This document shows, in pieces, positions 17,464 to 26,957 of a stretch of 64,000 nucleotides of DNA. The stretch is from NCBI RefSeq assembly GCF_000371785.1, contig NZ_AQUI01000002.1, positions 1,715,276 through 1,779,275 of the forward strand. The letters run 5' to 3'. A model generated the notes under the pieces. The model was not told the origin of the DNA and searched no databases. It saw only the letters and a program-made list of their open reading frames with translations. This DNA comes from Actinopolyspora halophila DSM 43834 (GTDB lineage: Bacteria; Actinomycetota; Actinomycetes; Mycobacteriales; Pseudonocardiaceae). The translations under genes were made by a program, and so were the position numbers. Position 1 is the stretch's first letter; the number at the start of each line of letters is the position of its first letter.

Positions 17464-17607
17464 GCACCTCCGCGGCGGACGAGGCCCTGTCTCGTCCGCC
17501 GCGGTTTCGCACCAAGCTCTCTCCCGCGTACCGTCCGGCGTCGAGTATCGCCGGTGAACGGTTATCCTCGGCATAGGAACATCGACGACTCTGGAGCCCG
17601 TGACCCC

Positions 17608-19149
17608 GTGTTCGACACTCTTTCCGACCGGCTCACTTCGGTCCTGAAGAACCTGCGCGGCAAGGGGCGGCTGTCCGAGGCGGACATCGACGCCACCGCG
17701 CGCGAGATTCGTATCGCGTTGCTGGAAGCCGACGTGGCACTGCCCGTGGTGCGCAGTTTCATCTCGGGTGTCAAGGAACGTGCCAAGGGCACCGAGGTGT
17801 CCCAGGCGCTGAACCCGGCCCAGCAAGTAATCAAGATCGTCAACGAGGAACTCGTCGGCATCCTCGGCGGTGAGAAGCGTGATCTGGCTCTCGCGAAGAA
17901 ACCGCCGACCGTGATCCTGCTGGCCGGGCTACAGGGCTCGGGTAAGACCACGCTGGCGGGCAAGCTCGCGCGTTGGCTCTCCGGTCAGGGGCACACCCCA
18001 CTGTTGGTGGCCTGTGACCTGCAACGGCCCAATGCCGTCACGCAGCTGCAGGTGGTGGGGGAGCGCGCGGGAAGCGCCGTGTTCGCCCCCGAGCCCGGAA
18101 ACGGCGTCGGCGACCCCGTCGATGTCGCTCGTCGGGGCGTCGCCGAAGCACAGCGTGCCCAGCACGACATCGTCCTCGTCGACACCGCCGGTCGGCTCGG
18201 TGTCGACGAGGAGATGATGCAGCAGGCCTCGGACATCCGGGACGTCGTCGAGCCGAACGAGACTCTGTTCGTCGTCGACGCCATGATCGGCCAGGATGCC
18301 GTGAGTACGGCGGAAGCCTTCCGCGACGGTGTCGGTTTCAGCGGAGTCGTGCTCACCAAGCTCGACGGCGACGCACGCGGTGGTGCCGCGCTCTCGGTTC
18401 GCCAGGTCACCGGCCAGCCGATCATGTTCGCCTCGAACGGCGAGAAGATCGAGGACTTCGACGTGTTCCATCCGGACCGGATGGCCAGTCGGATCCTCGG
18501 CATGGGCGACGTGCTGACTCTGATCGAGCAGGCCGAGCAGGCGTTCGACGCCGACCGTGCGGAGCAGGCAGCCGAGAAGCTCGGCTCCGGCGAGCTCACC
18601 CTCGAGGACTTCCTGGAGCAGATGCAGGCCGTCCGCAAGATGGGGCCGTTGCAGAACCTGGTGGGCATGTTGCCGGGTGCCAACCAGATGAAGGATCAGC
18701 TCTCCAACTTCGACGAGGGGCACCTCGACAGGGTGCAGGCGATCATCCGCGGCATGACCCCCGCGGAACGGGCCGACCCGAAGATCATCAACGCTTCCCG
18801 CAGGCAGCGCATCGCAAACGGCTCCGGGGTCCTGGTCAGTGACATCAACGACCTGGTCAACAGGTTCTTCGAAGCCCGCAAGATGATGCAGCAGATGGCG
18901 GGCCAGTTCGGTGGTGGCGGTGGGGGAGGCCGTAAGGCCACCAAGAAGGCCAAGAAGGGCAGGAAGGGCAAGAACAAGGGCCAGGGCCAGTCGAAGGCGG
19001 CACGTGGCGGTGGGATGCCCGCCGGGCTGCCCGGAATGCCCGGAGGGGGGCAGGGCGGCGACGCGGGCCAGCAGCTGCCCGGCGGTCTCAACCAACTTCC
19101 CCCCGGTTTCGATCCTTCCAAGCTCGATTTCGGCAAGAAAAAGAAGTGA
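17608..19149 (+). CDS. ffh: Signal recognition particle protein Ffh (SRP54)
   Basis: GTPase of the signal recognition particle that binds signal sequences on ribosomes and docks with FtsY. From GTG 17608 the product has 513 residues. The N domain starts MFDTLSDRLTSVLKNLRGKG. The G domain has GLQGSGKTT near residue 107, DTAGRLGVDEE and TKLDGDARGGAALS. The M domain is Met-rich (MQQMAGQFGG region), and the tail is Lys/Gly/Gln-rich. Upstream starts would add a non-conserved N-terminus. It stands alone after the helicase, and the next gene begins 6 nt after its stop, so they may share a transcript. The SRP RNA gene is not visible in this window. Confidence 0.96.
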   Translation: MFDTLSDRLTSVLKNLRGKGRLSEADIDATAREIRIALLEADVALPVVRSFISGVKERAKGTEVSQALNPAQQVIKIVNEELVGILGGEKRDLALAKKPPTVILLAGLQGSGKTTLAGKLARWLSGQGHTPLLVACDLQRPNAVTQLQVVGERAGSAVFAPEPGNGVGDPVDVARRGVAEAQRAQHDIVLVDTAGRLGVDEEMMQQASDIRDVVEPNETLFVVDAMIGQDAVSTAEAFRDGVGFSGVVLTKLDGDARGGAALSVRQVTGQPIMFASNGEKIEDFDVFHPDRMASRILGMGDVLTLIEQAEQAFDADRAEQAAEKLGSGELTLEDFLEQMQAVRKMGPLQNLVGMLPGANQMKDQLSNFDEGHLDRVQAIIRGMTPAERADPKIINASRRQRIANGSGVLVSDINDLVNRFFEARKMMQQMAGQFGGGGGGGRKATKKAKKGRKGKNKGQGQSKAARGGGMPAGLPGMPGGGQGGDAGQQLPGGLNQLPPGFDPSKLDFGKKKK

Positions 19150-19155
19150 GTCGTT

Positions 19156-20229
19156 GTGACCGCTCTTCACCTGCGGGGCGAGGTACTCCCCGAAGGGCGA
19201 ACACGTGATCTCTGGGTGCGGGACGGGGTGCTCAGCACCTCTCCCGTTCCGGACGCCGTAACGGTTTTCGACGGCGGGTACTTGCTCCCCGGCCCCGTGG
19301 ACGCGCACTGCCACGTCGGGGTGGGTGAGCAGGGTCCTGTCGAGCTGTCCGAGGCCGCGGCCCAGGCGGAGACGGACCGGGACGCGGGGACCCTGTTGTT
19401 GCGCGACTGTGGTGCTCCTGTGGACACGCGTCCGTTGCAGGAGCGCGCGGACCTGCCCCGAATCGTGCGTGCGGGTCGACATCTGGCCCGGCCGAAGCGC
19501 TACATACCACACCTGGCCGAACAGCTCGACGATTCCGAAGAGCTCCCCTCCGCCGTCGAACGGCAGGCGAAGAGCGGCGACGGCTGGGTGAAACTGGTCG
19601 GGGACTGGATCGACCGCTCGGTGGGGGACCTGGCGCCGCTGTGGCCGGACGAGGTTCTCGAGCGCGCCATCACGGCTGCCCACGAGCACGGAGCACGCGT
19701 CACCGCGCACGTTTTCGGGCCGGACGCGTTGCCCGGTCTGCTCAACGCCGGGATCGACTGCATCGAGCACGGCACCGGCCTCGACGACGCGAGTATCGAG
19801 CTGATGGCGCGGCGTCGTGTCGCCCTGGTCCCCACCCTGATCAATGTCGAGAACTTCCCCTCCTTCGCGGCGGCGGCGACCAAGTACCCCGACTACGCCG
19901 CGCAGATGGACAAGCTGTACCGCGAGTCCGAACGCACCGTGGGCAAGGCCATCGAAGCCGGTGTTCCGGTGTATGCCGGTACCGACGCCGGAGGCGGTAT
20001 CGCACACGGCAGGTTGGTCGACGAGGTGATCGCCCTGAACCGGGTGGGGATGTCGGCCGAACAGGCGTTGGCTTCCGCTACCTGGGGCGCCAGAAGTTGG
20101 CTCGGTTTCCCCGATCTGGAGGACGGGGCCGTCGCGGATCTGGTCGGCTACGAGGCCGATCCGCGTGGGAATCTGGAAGCGCTGCGACATCCGAAACGGA
20201 TCGTGCTGCGTGGTCGGGTAGTGGGTTGA
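19156..20229 (+). CDS. Amidohydrolase family protein
   Basis: Metal-dependent hydrolase of the imidazolonepropionase/dihydroorotase-like superfamily, 357 residues, cytoplasmic. It shows the metal-binding HxH as DAHCHVGVGE near residues 50-58, a possible carboxylated Lys in GWVKLVGDW, and His in TAHVFG. Then come IEHGTGL and the Asp in YAGTDAGGG. Start GTG 19156 follows the ffh stop by 6 nt. A homologous amidohydrolase adjoins ffh in M. tuberculosis (Rv2915c, from memory), so the link is old. The substrate is unknown; family members cut cyclic amides, dipeptides or aryl amides. Confidence 0.87.
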   Translation: MTALHLRGEVLPEGRTRDLWVRDGVLSTSPVPDAVTVFDGGYLLPGPVDAHCHVGVGEQGPVELSEAAAQAETDRDAGTLLLRDCGAPVDTRPLQERADLPRIVRAGRHLARPKRYIPHLAEQLDDSEELPSAVERQAKSGDGWVKLVGDWIDRSVGDLAPLWPDEVLERAITAAHEHGARVTAHVFGPDALPGLLNAGIDCIEHGTGLDDASIELMARRRVALVPTLINVENFPSFAAAATKYPDYAAQMDKLYRESERTVGKAIEAGVPVYAGTDAGGGIAHGRLVDEVIALNRVGMSAEQALASATWGARSWLGFPDLEDGAVADLVGYEADPRGNLEALRHPKRIVLRGRVVG

Positions 20230-20395
20230 GCGCCGCTTGACGGGGTTGCCCTGACAGGGCTGCTCGGTGTTATTGGGTCGGGTGGCGCGATCGGGATGCT
20301 CGAGCGCGGGAAACACCGTTAGGCTGGCGGTTCCCCCGATTACCGGGTCCGGCTCTTCTCGGGGGCGACGTTGGGCAGAGCGTACGGAGGTGTTC

Positions 20396-21187
20396 GTGGC
20401 CGCACCGCGACCTCCCGGAACCGGCGGTGGTGCGGGTCCGGAACGTTGCCAGCATGACCACACGATCCCGGAAGCCGCGCGTTCCGGTGAACGCGCTCCC
20501 CGATGGGGGTTCGGTGCTTTCTTTCTCGCCGAAGCCGTTTTCGTGTTGGTTTCAGTGGGGCTGGCGACGCTTTTCGGTGATTTCGGCAACGGGAGCTGGG
20601 TCGGCCCCGTGTTCGTGCTGATCCTGATGGCTCCCACCGTGCTGGCCGGTGCCGTGGCCGTTGTGGCCACGCTCGTCCGGGGGAACGGTCCCGTGCGGGA
20701 CTTCGGACTGCGGTGGAGACGCTCCGATGTGCGCACCGGCCTGGGCATAGGGATGTGCGGTCTGGTGCTGAGCACCGTGGCCTCGATGATCTGGACGAGA
20801 TGGGTCGGCACGGAGCAGGCGAACTCGGCCGTGGGAAGTCTGCTCGAGGAGGTACGACTCCCCCCGGCGCTCGCCGTGGTCATTTTCCTGCACGTGTGGT
20901 TGGTCGCCCCGATCTGCGAGGAGTTGCTTTACCGCGGACTCCTCTGGGGGGCGATGGAAAGGCTCAGGTTCAGCCAGGTCACGGTGTTTCTGCTCACCAC
21001 GGCGATATTCGCCATCGGGCACTTCGAGCCCGCGCGCACCGTGCTGTTGCTCGTGATAGCCGTCCCGATCGGGTTGGCGCGACTCATCACGGGAAGGTTG
21101 ACTGCTAGCGTCGTGGCACACCAGGTGAACAACTTCCTGCCCGCGTTGGGGCTGTTGCTCATGTCGCTGGGTCTGTTGCCTACCTGA
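20396..21187 (+). CDS. CPBP family intramembrane glutamic endopeptidase
   Basis: Membrane protease of the CAAX-protease/bacteriocin-processing family, 263 residues with about seven membrane helices. Motif 1 is EELLYRGLLWG, with the paired Glu and the Arg; motif 2 is AIGHFEPA, with the conserved Phe-His region; motif 3 lies in VAHQVNNFLP. Start GTG 20396 was chosen because CGGAGG lies 5 nt upstream. TAGGCT near 20320 may be the promoter -10 box. Members process membrane-bound peptides or act in immunity to peptides; the target here is unknown. It precedes rpsP on the same strand with 232 nt between, so it is probably separately regulated. Confidence 0.87.
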   Translation: MAAPRPPGTGGGAGPERCQHDHTIPEAARSGERAPRWGFGAFFLAEAVFVLVSVGLATLFGDFGNGSWVGPVFVLILMAPTVLAGAVAVVATLVRGNGPVRDFGLRWRRSDVRTGLGIGMCGLVLSTVASMIWTRWVGTEQANSAVGSLLEEVRLPPALAVVIFLHVWLVAPICEELLYRGLLWGAMERLRFSQVTVFLLTTAIFAIGHFEPARTVLLLVIAVPIGLARLITGRLTASVVAHQVNNFLPALGLLLMSLGLLPT

Positions 21188-21419
21188 GAGCTCGGTCGAT
21201 TCGTCGGCACGAGGCACGCCGCGAGGCTGTCGCAGGCTTTTCGGAGGACTCCTTCGAGGCCACTCGCAGGTGGTCTGGCACAATAGGAAGCTGTTCGCCA
21301 CGAGCGGGCTCTCTCACCGCTTCGTGGCTGGTCGAAGTATGAGCATCTGTAGCGCCCGACGCTGTTTGTTCGAGATGCTCACCGGAGCACGAACGAGAGT
21401 TTGAGGAGCACCACCACCC

Positions 21420-21872
21420 GTGGCAGTAAAGATCAAATTGATGCGGCTGGGTAAGATCCGCGAGCCGCACTACCGCATTGTCGTCGCCGATGCCAAGACT
21501 CGCCGGGACGGGCGGGACATCGAGACGATCGGCCAGTACCACCCGAAGCAGCAGCCGAGTCACATCCAGGTGGACTCCGAGCGTGCGCAGTACTGGTTGA
21601 GCGTCGGTGCCCAGCCCACTGAGCGGGTGCAGCACCTGCTGAAGGTGACGGGGGACTGGCAGAAGTTCAAGGGTCTCCCCGGCGCGGAAGGCACCCTGAA
21701 GGAGCAGCAGAGCAAGAAGTCCAAGCAGGAGATGTTCGAGGCTGCTCTCTCGGCTGCCGAGGAGGAGCCCGGCGTCGAGGCCACCACGCCCAAGAAGAAG
21801 GGCGGTAAGAAGGCCGAGGCAGCCGCCGACGGCGAGGAGAGCAAGGAACAGTCCGAGGAAGGCCAGGCGTGA
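21420..21872 (+). CDS. rpsP: 30S ribosomal protein bS16
   Basis: Ribosomal protein of the small subunit, needed for 30S assembly. The core (residues 1-85) starts [19 protein letters not shown] and contains the typical [17 protein letters not shown] stretch. The remaining 65 residues are a Lys/Glu/Ala-rich extension, common in actinobacteria. GTG 21420 is preceded by GAGGAG 11 nt upstream. A CACAAT at 21279-21284 is a candidate -10 box. The stop overlaps the next start by 4 nt, making rpsP the first gene of the rpsP-khpA-rimM-trmD set. Confidence 0.96.
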   Translation: MAVKIKLMRLGKIREPHYRIVVADAKTRRDGRDIETIGQYHPKQQPSHIQVDSERAQYWLSVGAQPTERVQHLLKVTGDWQKFKGLPGAEGTLKEQQSKKSKQEMFEAALSAAEEEPGVEATTPKKKGGKKAEAAADGEESKEQSEEGQA

Positions 21873-22108
21873 CTGTCCTCGCGGACACTCTGGAACATCT
21901 CGTGCGGGGAATTGTGGACAATCCCGACGAGGTGCGCGTCGAATCGTCGTCGACACGTCGTGGTCGCACTCTCGAAGTGCACGTCAACCCCGATGACCTC
22001 GGCAAGGTCATCGGAAGGGGCGGACGTACCGCGACTGCGTTGCGCACAGTCGTTTCCGGTGTCGGTGGGCGTGGGATCCGCGTCGACGTGGTAGACACCG
22101 ATCGCTGA
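21869..22108 (+). CDS. khpA: KH-domain RNA-binding protein (KhpA type)
   Basis: Small RNA-binding protein of 79 residues consisting of a single KH domain. The nucleic-acid-binding loop is GRGG inside [17 protein letters not shown] (residues 43-59). Homologues next to rpsP form the KhpA family, which with KhpB influences small RNAs and cell division in Gram-positive bacteria. It overlaps rpsP by 4 nt (GTGA) and is followed 9 nt later by rimM. Confidence 0.92.
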   Translation: MTVLADTLEHLVRGIVDNPDEVRVESSSTRRGRTLEVHVNPDDLGKVIGRGGRTATALRTVVSGVGGRGIRVDVVDTDR

Positions 22109-22117
22109 GCGGCGGTT

Positions 22118-22666
22118 ATGGCTGAACAACAGGCTGCCCCACTGGTCGTCGGGCGTGTGGTCAAACCACACGGTGTGCACGGCGAGTTCGTGGTGGAGGT
22201 TCGCTCGGACAGTCCGGACCGCCGTTTCGTCGCGGGAACCGTCCTGGGAGTCGTACGCAAGGCCGGGGGCGGTGGTCCCGAGTCGTCACTCGAGCTGGTA
22301 GCCGCCCGGTGGCACGCCGGGCGGCTGCTGGTGGACGCCAAGGGGATTTCCTCGCGCGAGGCGGCGGAGCGATTGCGCGGAGCGCTGCTCACCGTGAATC
22401 GGGAAGAGCTGGAGAAGCTGGACGATCCGGACGAGTTCCACGACTACCAGCTGGAGGGGTTGGCGGTCCGGCAGCCGGACGGCACCGTGTTGGGGAGCGT
22501 GGCCGAAGTGGTACACACCCCGGCCGGAGAATTGCTGGGTATCTCCCTCGAGGAAGAGCAGCACGAGGCACTGGTTCCCTTCGTCAACGACATCGTCGTC
22601 GAGGTGAGTCTCGAGAGGGGAATCCTGGTCATCGATCCTCCGGAAGGACTGCTCGACCGCTTCTGA
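22118..22666 (+). CDS. rimM: 16S rRNA processing protein RimM
   Basis: Assembly factor that binds uS19 and helps mature the 30S head. The 182-residue protein has an N-terminal RimM beta-barrel starting VVGRVVKPHGVHGEFVVEV and a C-terminal PRC barrel from about residue 103 (EFHDYQLEGLAV). The latter contains GELLGISL and LVPFVNDIVVEVSLERG. ATG 22118 lies 9 nt after khpA. It belongs to the ribosome-maturation operon with trmD further downstream. Confidence 0.95.
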   Translation: MAEQQAAPLVVGRVVKPHGVHGEFVVEVRSDSPDRRFVAGTVLGVVRKAGGGGPESSLELVAARWHAGRLLVDAKGISSREAAERLRGALLTVNREELEKLDDPDEFHDYQLEGLAVRQPDGTVLGSVAEVVHTPAGELLGISLEEEQHEALVPFVNDIVVEVSLERGILVIDPPEGLLDRF

Positions 22667-22955
22667 GGGGATGTTCGACGATTTTGGTCCGGCGGCTGGG
22701 GAGCCGAAGGCCGATTCGGCGTCTCGGGAGTGTCACCGGGCGTCAGCGTTCGGAAGACGGGACCTCGGACGGGATTCGAGGGATTTCGGGGGCGTCGAGT
22801 GCGCTTGCCTCCGATGCACCCTCCTGCCGCGCCGACGTCCGAGCGGATCGTTCCGGCCCCGAACACCCGAGGGCTTGCCCCGAAGTTCGTTCTTCCCGGT
22901 TCGAGTTGCCGGGACGAACCTGTTCCACACGGATCGGAGTTGGAGTTCGGTAGCG

Positions 22956-23783
22956 ATGCGGATCGATGTTCTGACGATCTTCCCCGACTACCTCGCTCCG
23001 GTACGTGAAGCTCTGCTGGGCAAGGCGATAGATCGCGGCAGGATCTCCGTGGGGGTGCACGATCTGCGGGAGTGGACGCACGACGTCCACCGTTCCGTGG
23101 ATGACAGTCCTTACGGGGGCGGTCCCGGCATGGTGATGAAGCCGAGCGTGTGGGGCGAGGCCCTCGACAGCGTCTGTGCCGAAGCCGTCGAGCAGCCACG
23201 GCTCGTGGTGCCGACCCCGGCCGGAGTCACCTTCGATCAGCCGACGGCGCGACGCTGGTCGGGGGAACAGCACCTGGTGTTCGCCTGCGGACGTTACGAG
23301 GGGATCGATCAGCGTGTGATCGACGATGCGGCTCGCCGTATGCCGGTGGAGGAAGTCTCCATCGGTGACTACGTTCTGGTCGGCGGGGAGGTCGCGACGT
23401 TGACCATGATCGAGGCCGTGGTGCGGTTGTTGCCCGGTGTGCTCGGCAATCCCGCTTCCGCCGAGCAGGACTCGTTCTCGGACGGGTTGTTGGAGGGGCC
23501 GTGCTACACGCGCCCGGAAACCTGGCGCGGCCTGCCCGTGCCCGAGGTGTTGCGTTCGGGGGACCACGCCGCTGTCGGCCGCTGGCAGCGTGATCGTGCG
23601 CTCGAGCGCACCGCGTCGCGGCGTCCGGACTTGATCGACGCGCTGGACCCCGAGCAGTTGGACGATCGTGATCGGTCCCTGCTCACCAGCATGGAGGACT
23701 CCGAGGCGATCGGCCCACGTGCGGGAGCCGAAAGCACGGAGGAACATCCGGACCCTCCCGGGGGCGGTACTTCGGAAACGTAG
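22956..23783 (+). CDS. trmD: tRNA (guanine37-N1)-methyltransferase
   Basis: Methylates G37 next to the anticodon of certain tRNAs using S-adenosylmethionine, which prevents +1 frameshifts. From ATG 22956 the product has 275 residues. It opens MRIDVLTIFPDYLAPVR and shows the SPOUT trefoil-knot motifs GGGPGMVMKP, FACGRYEGIDQRV and SIGDYVLVGGEVATL. The frame stays open upstream, but that part is unlike TrmD, and TTGGAG sits 9 nt before this ATG. A 289-nt gap separates it from rimM; I see nothing clear in that gap. An acidic/Gly-rich tail closes the protein. Confidence 0.95.
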   Translation: MRIDVLTIFPDYLAPVREALLGKAIDRGRISVGVHDLREWTHDVHRSVDDSPYGGGPGMVMKPSVWGEALDSVCAEAVEQPRLVVPTPAGVTFDQPTARRWSGEQHLVFACGRYEGIDQRVIDDAARRMPVEEVSIGDYVLVGGEVATLTMIEAVVRLLPGVLGNPASAEQDSFSDGLLEGPCYTRPETWRGLPVPEVLRSGDHAAVGRWQRDRALERTASRRPDLIDALDPEQLDDRDRSLLTSMEDSEAIGPRAGAESTEEHPDPPGGGTSET

Positions 23784-24003
23784 GCTTCGTGGTCCGGCCC
23801 TTACGGGGCTGTTTCGCCCTCGCTCGGCAGGTTCACCTCCGGAAGGGGCGGCGGGGCTCTGCTGTGGGGCACTGAGCGCGGCTGATAGGCTGACGGTAGA
23901 AGCAATGCGGCCGGTGTGGCCGGCGATCCACCGGTATCCGCGGATTCCCTGCTTCGGCAGGAGTCTTCCTCGTGGGACGGGCTGTTAACTGTTCTCGACC
24001 CCG

Positions 24004-24009
24004 TACTAT
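24004..24009 (+). promoter_or_regulatory. rplS: -10 box TACTAT upstream of rplS
   Basis: TACTAT is close to the TANNNT/TATAAT consensus of housekeeping sigma factors and is rare in this G+C-rich sequence. The -35 region is weak (CTGTTA at 23982-23987, 16 nt away). Transcription from here would give a leader of about 450 nt before rplS. Confidence 0.45.
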
Positions 24010-24015
24010 GACTCG

Positions 24016-24465
24016 TGGATCTGTGTGGTACTGTCCGTGGTGCCCGGGGTCCGGGGTGGCGAAAGCCAAGTCGCTTCGGGTGCCGGGTTGTCCGCTGCGG
24101 CGGCGTCCACGGAGAGTTGTGCCGGGACGTTAAACAAGCCCGCTGGAAACTCCGGTAAGACCAGCTTGCTGGCGTGGGGTATCGCCACGGGAAGACCGCA
24201 CCGGTGGGTGCGGCCAAGGCTGCGTAGTGATACGCAGCTCAGGAAGTGCACGCTTTGACACACTTCCTGAACGATGACGATAAACGGCTCGATGACGACC
24301 CGGATCGCTCGGACAAGCGGTGCCGGGCCCGCCACGGGTAGATCCGAGCAGTCCCTCTCGGGGCTGCCGAGTGGATCATCGGCCGCGGCAGGAGTCGCGG
24401 CTCACCTGAACAGATTTCACTGTCGTGAGTGAACGTTCAACGACACGGATGAGGACGGACCACCG
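24016..24465 (+). promoter_or_regulatory. Structured 5' leader of rplS (candidate cis-regulatory RNA)
   Basis: This 682-nt space between trmD and rplS holds no convincing gene. Within it several stems stand in a row: CCGCACC/GGTGCGG (24196-24213), GCTGCGTA/TACGCAGC with a GTGA loop (24219-24238) and TCAGGAAGTG/CACTTCCTGA (24239-24270, 10 bp). Further upstream CCAGC at 24161-24165 can pair with GCTGG at either 24142-24146 or 24168-24172, which are mutually exclusive. This looks like a ribosomal-protein leader or another switch. No match to a known riboswitch class was recognised. Confidence 0.5.
24220..24237. repeat. Inverted repeat CTGCGTA-GTGA-TACGCAG (copy 2)
   Basis: Same arms as the element at 14508-14525, with GTGA in place of GCAA; both loops fit the GNRA pattern. 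Here the stem extends to 8 bp (24219-24238). It lies in the middle of the hairpin series upstream of rplS. Confidence 0.55.
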
Positions 24466-24822
24466 ATGAACAAGCTGGACGCGCTGGACGCCCAGTCGAT
24501 GCGTTCCGACATCCCAGACTTCCGGCCCGGCGACACGCTGAAGGTCCACGTCCGCGTCATCGAGGGTTCGCGCGAGCGTGTCCAGGTCTTCCAGGGCGTG
24601 GTTATCCGCCGGCAGGGCGGCAGCATCCGGGAGACCTTCACCGTGCGCAAGGTCTCCTTCGGTGTCGGCGTGGAGCGGACCTTCCCGGTACACAGCCCGA
24701 ACATCGCCAAGATCGAGGTCGCCACCCGTGGCGACGTCAGGCGAGCCAAGCTGTACTACTTGCGTAACCGGGTTGGCAAGGCTGCACGGGTCAAGGAGAA
24801 GAAGCCCGTCAAGAACTCCTGA
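24466..24822 (+). CDS. rplS: 50S ribosomal protein bL19
   Basis: Large-subunit ribosomal protein at the 30S-50S interface, 118 residues. It has the conserved [31 protein letters not shown] and [13 protein letters not shown] segments, and a basic C-terminus. ATG 24466 has a GAGGA about 10 nt upstream. The gene stands behind a long structured leader with its own -10 box and is closed by a strong intrinsic terminator, so it is a single-gene transcription unit. Confidence 0.97.
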   Translation: MNKLDALDAQSMRSDIPDFRPGDTLKVHVRVIEGSRERVQVFQGVVIRRQGGSIRETFTVRKVSFGVGVERTFPVHSPNIAKIEVATRGDVRRAKLYYLRNRVGKAARVKEKKPVKNS

Positions 24823-24876
24823 CGTGGACTGGTGTCGGTAGTGTGATCGACTGCCGGACGGAACAGTGGATCGACG

Positions 24877-24917
24877 GTGCACGGTCCCGGCCGCGAGCCG
24901 GGGTCGTGCACTTTTTT
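24877..24917 (+). terminator. Intrinsic terminator after rplS
   Basis: Arms 24877-24891 and 24897-24911 form a 15-bp stem (two G-U pairs) around a 5-nt loop, followed by TTTTTT. This is a classic Rho-independent terminator 55 nt after the rplS stop. The rest of the gap up to lepB shows no gene. Confidence 0.92.
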
Positions 24918-25191
24918 CTATGCCCGGCCGAACACTTCTCCGCGGCCGGATTCGTGGGACGTGCCGTTCCCGAACGGGACGGATCGGGGCTTTTCCTTCG
25001 ATTGAGTGAAATATTCCGGTTCTTGACGTCGTCGAGAATCTTCCGTCGCATCTCCACGGAGAGCGCGGGGGCACCCCCGCTCCTGTTTTTCGGGAGGAGC
25101 AGCACCGCACGGCTTTTCGATGCTTCCCGTTGCGCCCGCTTGGGACGCGGGAACCCGGTGGGGTGAAGGGAAACCCACGGCGCGGGTCCAG

Positions 25192-25197
25192 TACGCT
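25192..25197 (+). promoter_or_regulatory. lepB: -10 box for a leaderless lepB transcript
   Basis: TACGCT fits TANNNT and ends exactly 6 nt before GTG 25204. Transcription would begin at the start codon itself. No ribosome-binding site is present, in line with a leaderless mRNA. Confidence 0.5.
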
Positions 25198-25203
25198 GGC
25201 CGG

Positions 25204-26151
25204 GTGGCCGATGTCATGCGTTCTCCAGGACCGGATGAAGATCCCGCAGAGGAGCCCTCGAACGAGGAAGCAGCCGCCGAGCGTGGTGACCAGCCGCGCG
25301 CGGGGGAACACGGCTCCTCGAAACGGGCGAAAAAGGGAAAAAAGGGATCTTTCTGGTGGGAACTGTTCGTCCTGGTCGGCACGGCGTTGCTGTTGACCGT
25401 GCTTTTGCAGATGTTCGTGGCACGAGTATTCGTCATTCCCTCCGAATCGATGATGAATACGCTGCAGGGGTGCCCCGGCTGTACCAAGGACCGGATTCTC
25501 GTCGACAAGATCACCTACCGCTTCAGTGATCCGCAACCCGGTGATGTTGTCGTCTTCAGCGGTCCCACCAGTTGGATGGAGGGGGAGAGCGGGGAAACCG
25601 CCCCGTCCAATCCGGTGGCCGGCTTCTTCCTTCGCGCGGGTTCGTTGCTCCACCTCGTCGATTCCGGGGAGAAGGATTTCGTCAAGCGGGTCATCGCTAC
25701 CGGCGGACAGACGGTCGAGTGTTGCGATGAGCGCAACAGGGTCGTGGTCGACGGCGACCCCCTGGAAGAGCCCTACATTCATTGGAGCGGTCCCTCGGAG
25801 CAGCAGGAGGAGTTCGGTCCGGTGCAGGTTCCTCAGAACCACTTGTGGGTGATGGGGGACAACAGGAACAACTCCTTGGATTCCCGGTACCAGGGTGGTG
25901 GGGGTCGTGCGGGCGCCGTGCCCGTCGACGATGTGATCGGCAAGGCCCAGTTCATCGTGCTGCCGCCGACGAGGTGGCAGGGCATCTACGAGGACAACCC
26001 GCAGGCAACGGCCCTGGGGGCGGAACCGGCCCGTGGTGCGGACGGTGGACTGCCCGGCGAGCTCGGCTACCTGACGGTGATCCCCGCTGTTCGGGGGTAC
26101 AGGCGTACCGTGTCCTTGGTGGGCAGGACGGACTCGCGGGAGTATCACTGA
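25204..26151 (+). CDS. lepB: Signal peptidase I
   Basis: Membrane serine protease that removes signal peptides from exported proteins. From GTG 25204 it has 315 residues: a charged cytoplasmic N-terminus of about 60 residues, one membrane helix ([20 protein letters not shown]), then the periplasmic catalytic domain. The nucleophile Ser is in [12 protein letters not shown] and the general-base Lys in [25 protein letters not shown] is box E. An inserted CPGCTKDR segment and a C-C pair in [10 protein letters not shown] are typical of actinobacterial forms. rnhB begins 2 nt after the stop. Confidence 0.95.
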   Translation: MADVMRSPGPDEDPAEEPSNEEAAAERGDQPRAGEHGSSKRAKKGKKGSFWWELFVLVGTALLLTVLLQMFVARVFVIPSESMMNTLQGCPGCTKDRILVDKITYRFSDPQPGDVVVFSGPTSWMEGESGETAPSNPVAGFFLRAGSLLHLVDSGEKDFVKRVIATGGQTVECCDERNRVVVDGDPLEEPYIHWSGPSEQQEEFGPVQVPQNHLWVMGDNRNNSLDSRYQGGGGRAGAVPVDDVIGKAQFIVLPPTRWQGIYEDNPQATALGAEPARGADGGLPGELGYLTVIPAVRGYRRTVSLVGRTDSREYH

Positions 26152-26153
26152 GC

Positions 26154-26924
26154 GTGCGTGTGGGATGCGCCGATCTGGAACTGCCGCGGACCATAGTTCG
26201 CAGGGATTCCGGCAGTTGGGCACTGCAGAACGCGTTGGAGCGCCGGGGACTCGGTCCGGTCGCCGGGGTGGACGAGGCGGGACGCGGTGCGTGTGCCGGT
26301 CCCATGGTGGTGGCCGCGTGCGCGCTACGCCGGGCGGACATGAGGCGTTTCGACGGTCTGACCGACTCCAAGCTGCTCACGGAGCGCAGCCGTGAATGGT
26401 GGTTCGAGCGGATCAGGGAGCTCGCGGTCGGTTACTGTGTGGTTTCGGTCGAATCCGGGGAGATCGACGCTCTGGGGGTGCACACGGCGAACCTGGAGGG
26501 GATGCGGCGTGCGGTCGCCGGACTTCGGACACATCCGGGCTACGTCCTCACGGACGGGTTCGGCGTAGGAGGACTGACGGCGCCGAGCGTGGCAGTTCGG
26601 AAGGGGGACCGAGCGGTCGCTTGCGTGGCGGCGGCCTCGGTGCTGGCGAAGGTGAGCCGGGACCGGATGATGACCGAGTTGCACGCCAGGATCCCGGTCT
26701 ACGGTTTCGCCGGTCACAAAGGGTACTCGACACAGGCGCATCAGAACGCGCTGCATACGCACGGCCCGAGCGTGTACCACAGGTGGAGTTACTCGAATGT
26801 CGTGAAGTCGGCGAGTGTGCACGATATGCGTTCACCCCGGCGGAGCAGTGGTAACCCCGGATTGTTCAATGCTTTTGATCAAGGTGTGATGGACAATGGA
26901 GGCACCGACGTTGGGTACCCGTAG
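26154..26924 (+). CDS. rnhB: Ribonuclease HII
   Basis: Endonuclease that cuts the RNA strand of RNA-DNA hybrids and single ribonucleotides in DNA. From GTG 26154 the product has 256 residues. The catalytic acids are in [14 protein letters not shown] (Asp-Glu), in LTDSKLL and in the Asp of [19 protein letters not shown] and [13 protein letters not shown] complete the RNase HII pattern. It starts 2 nt behind lepB, so the two are almost certainly co-transcribed, as in other actinobacteria. The tail after HDMRSPRR is not conserved. Confidence 0.94.
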   Translation: MRVGCADLELPRTIVRRDSGSWALQNALERRGLGPVAGVDEAGRGACAGPMVVAACALRRADMRRFDGLTDSKLLTERSREWWFERIRELAVGYCVVSVESGEIDALGVHTANLEGMRRAVAGLRTHPGYVLTDGFGVGGLTAPSVAVRKGDRAVACVAAASVLAKVSRDRMMTELHARIPVYGFAGHKGYSTQAHQNALHTHGPSVYHRWSYSNVVKSASVHDMRSPRRSSGNPGLFNAFDQGVMDNGGTDVGYP

Positions 26925-26957
26925 GCCGACCAGTGACAGGGAAGGGCTCGCACAGCC

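Noticed and set aside
22671-22955. Coding sequence upstream of trmD in the same frame
   Set aside because: The 95 residues show no family features, and the TrmD start at 22956 has its own ribosome-binding site.
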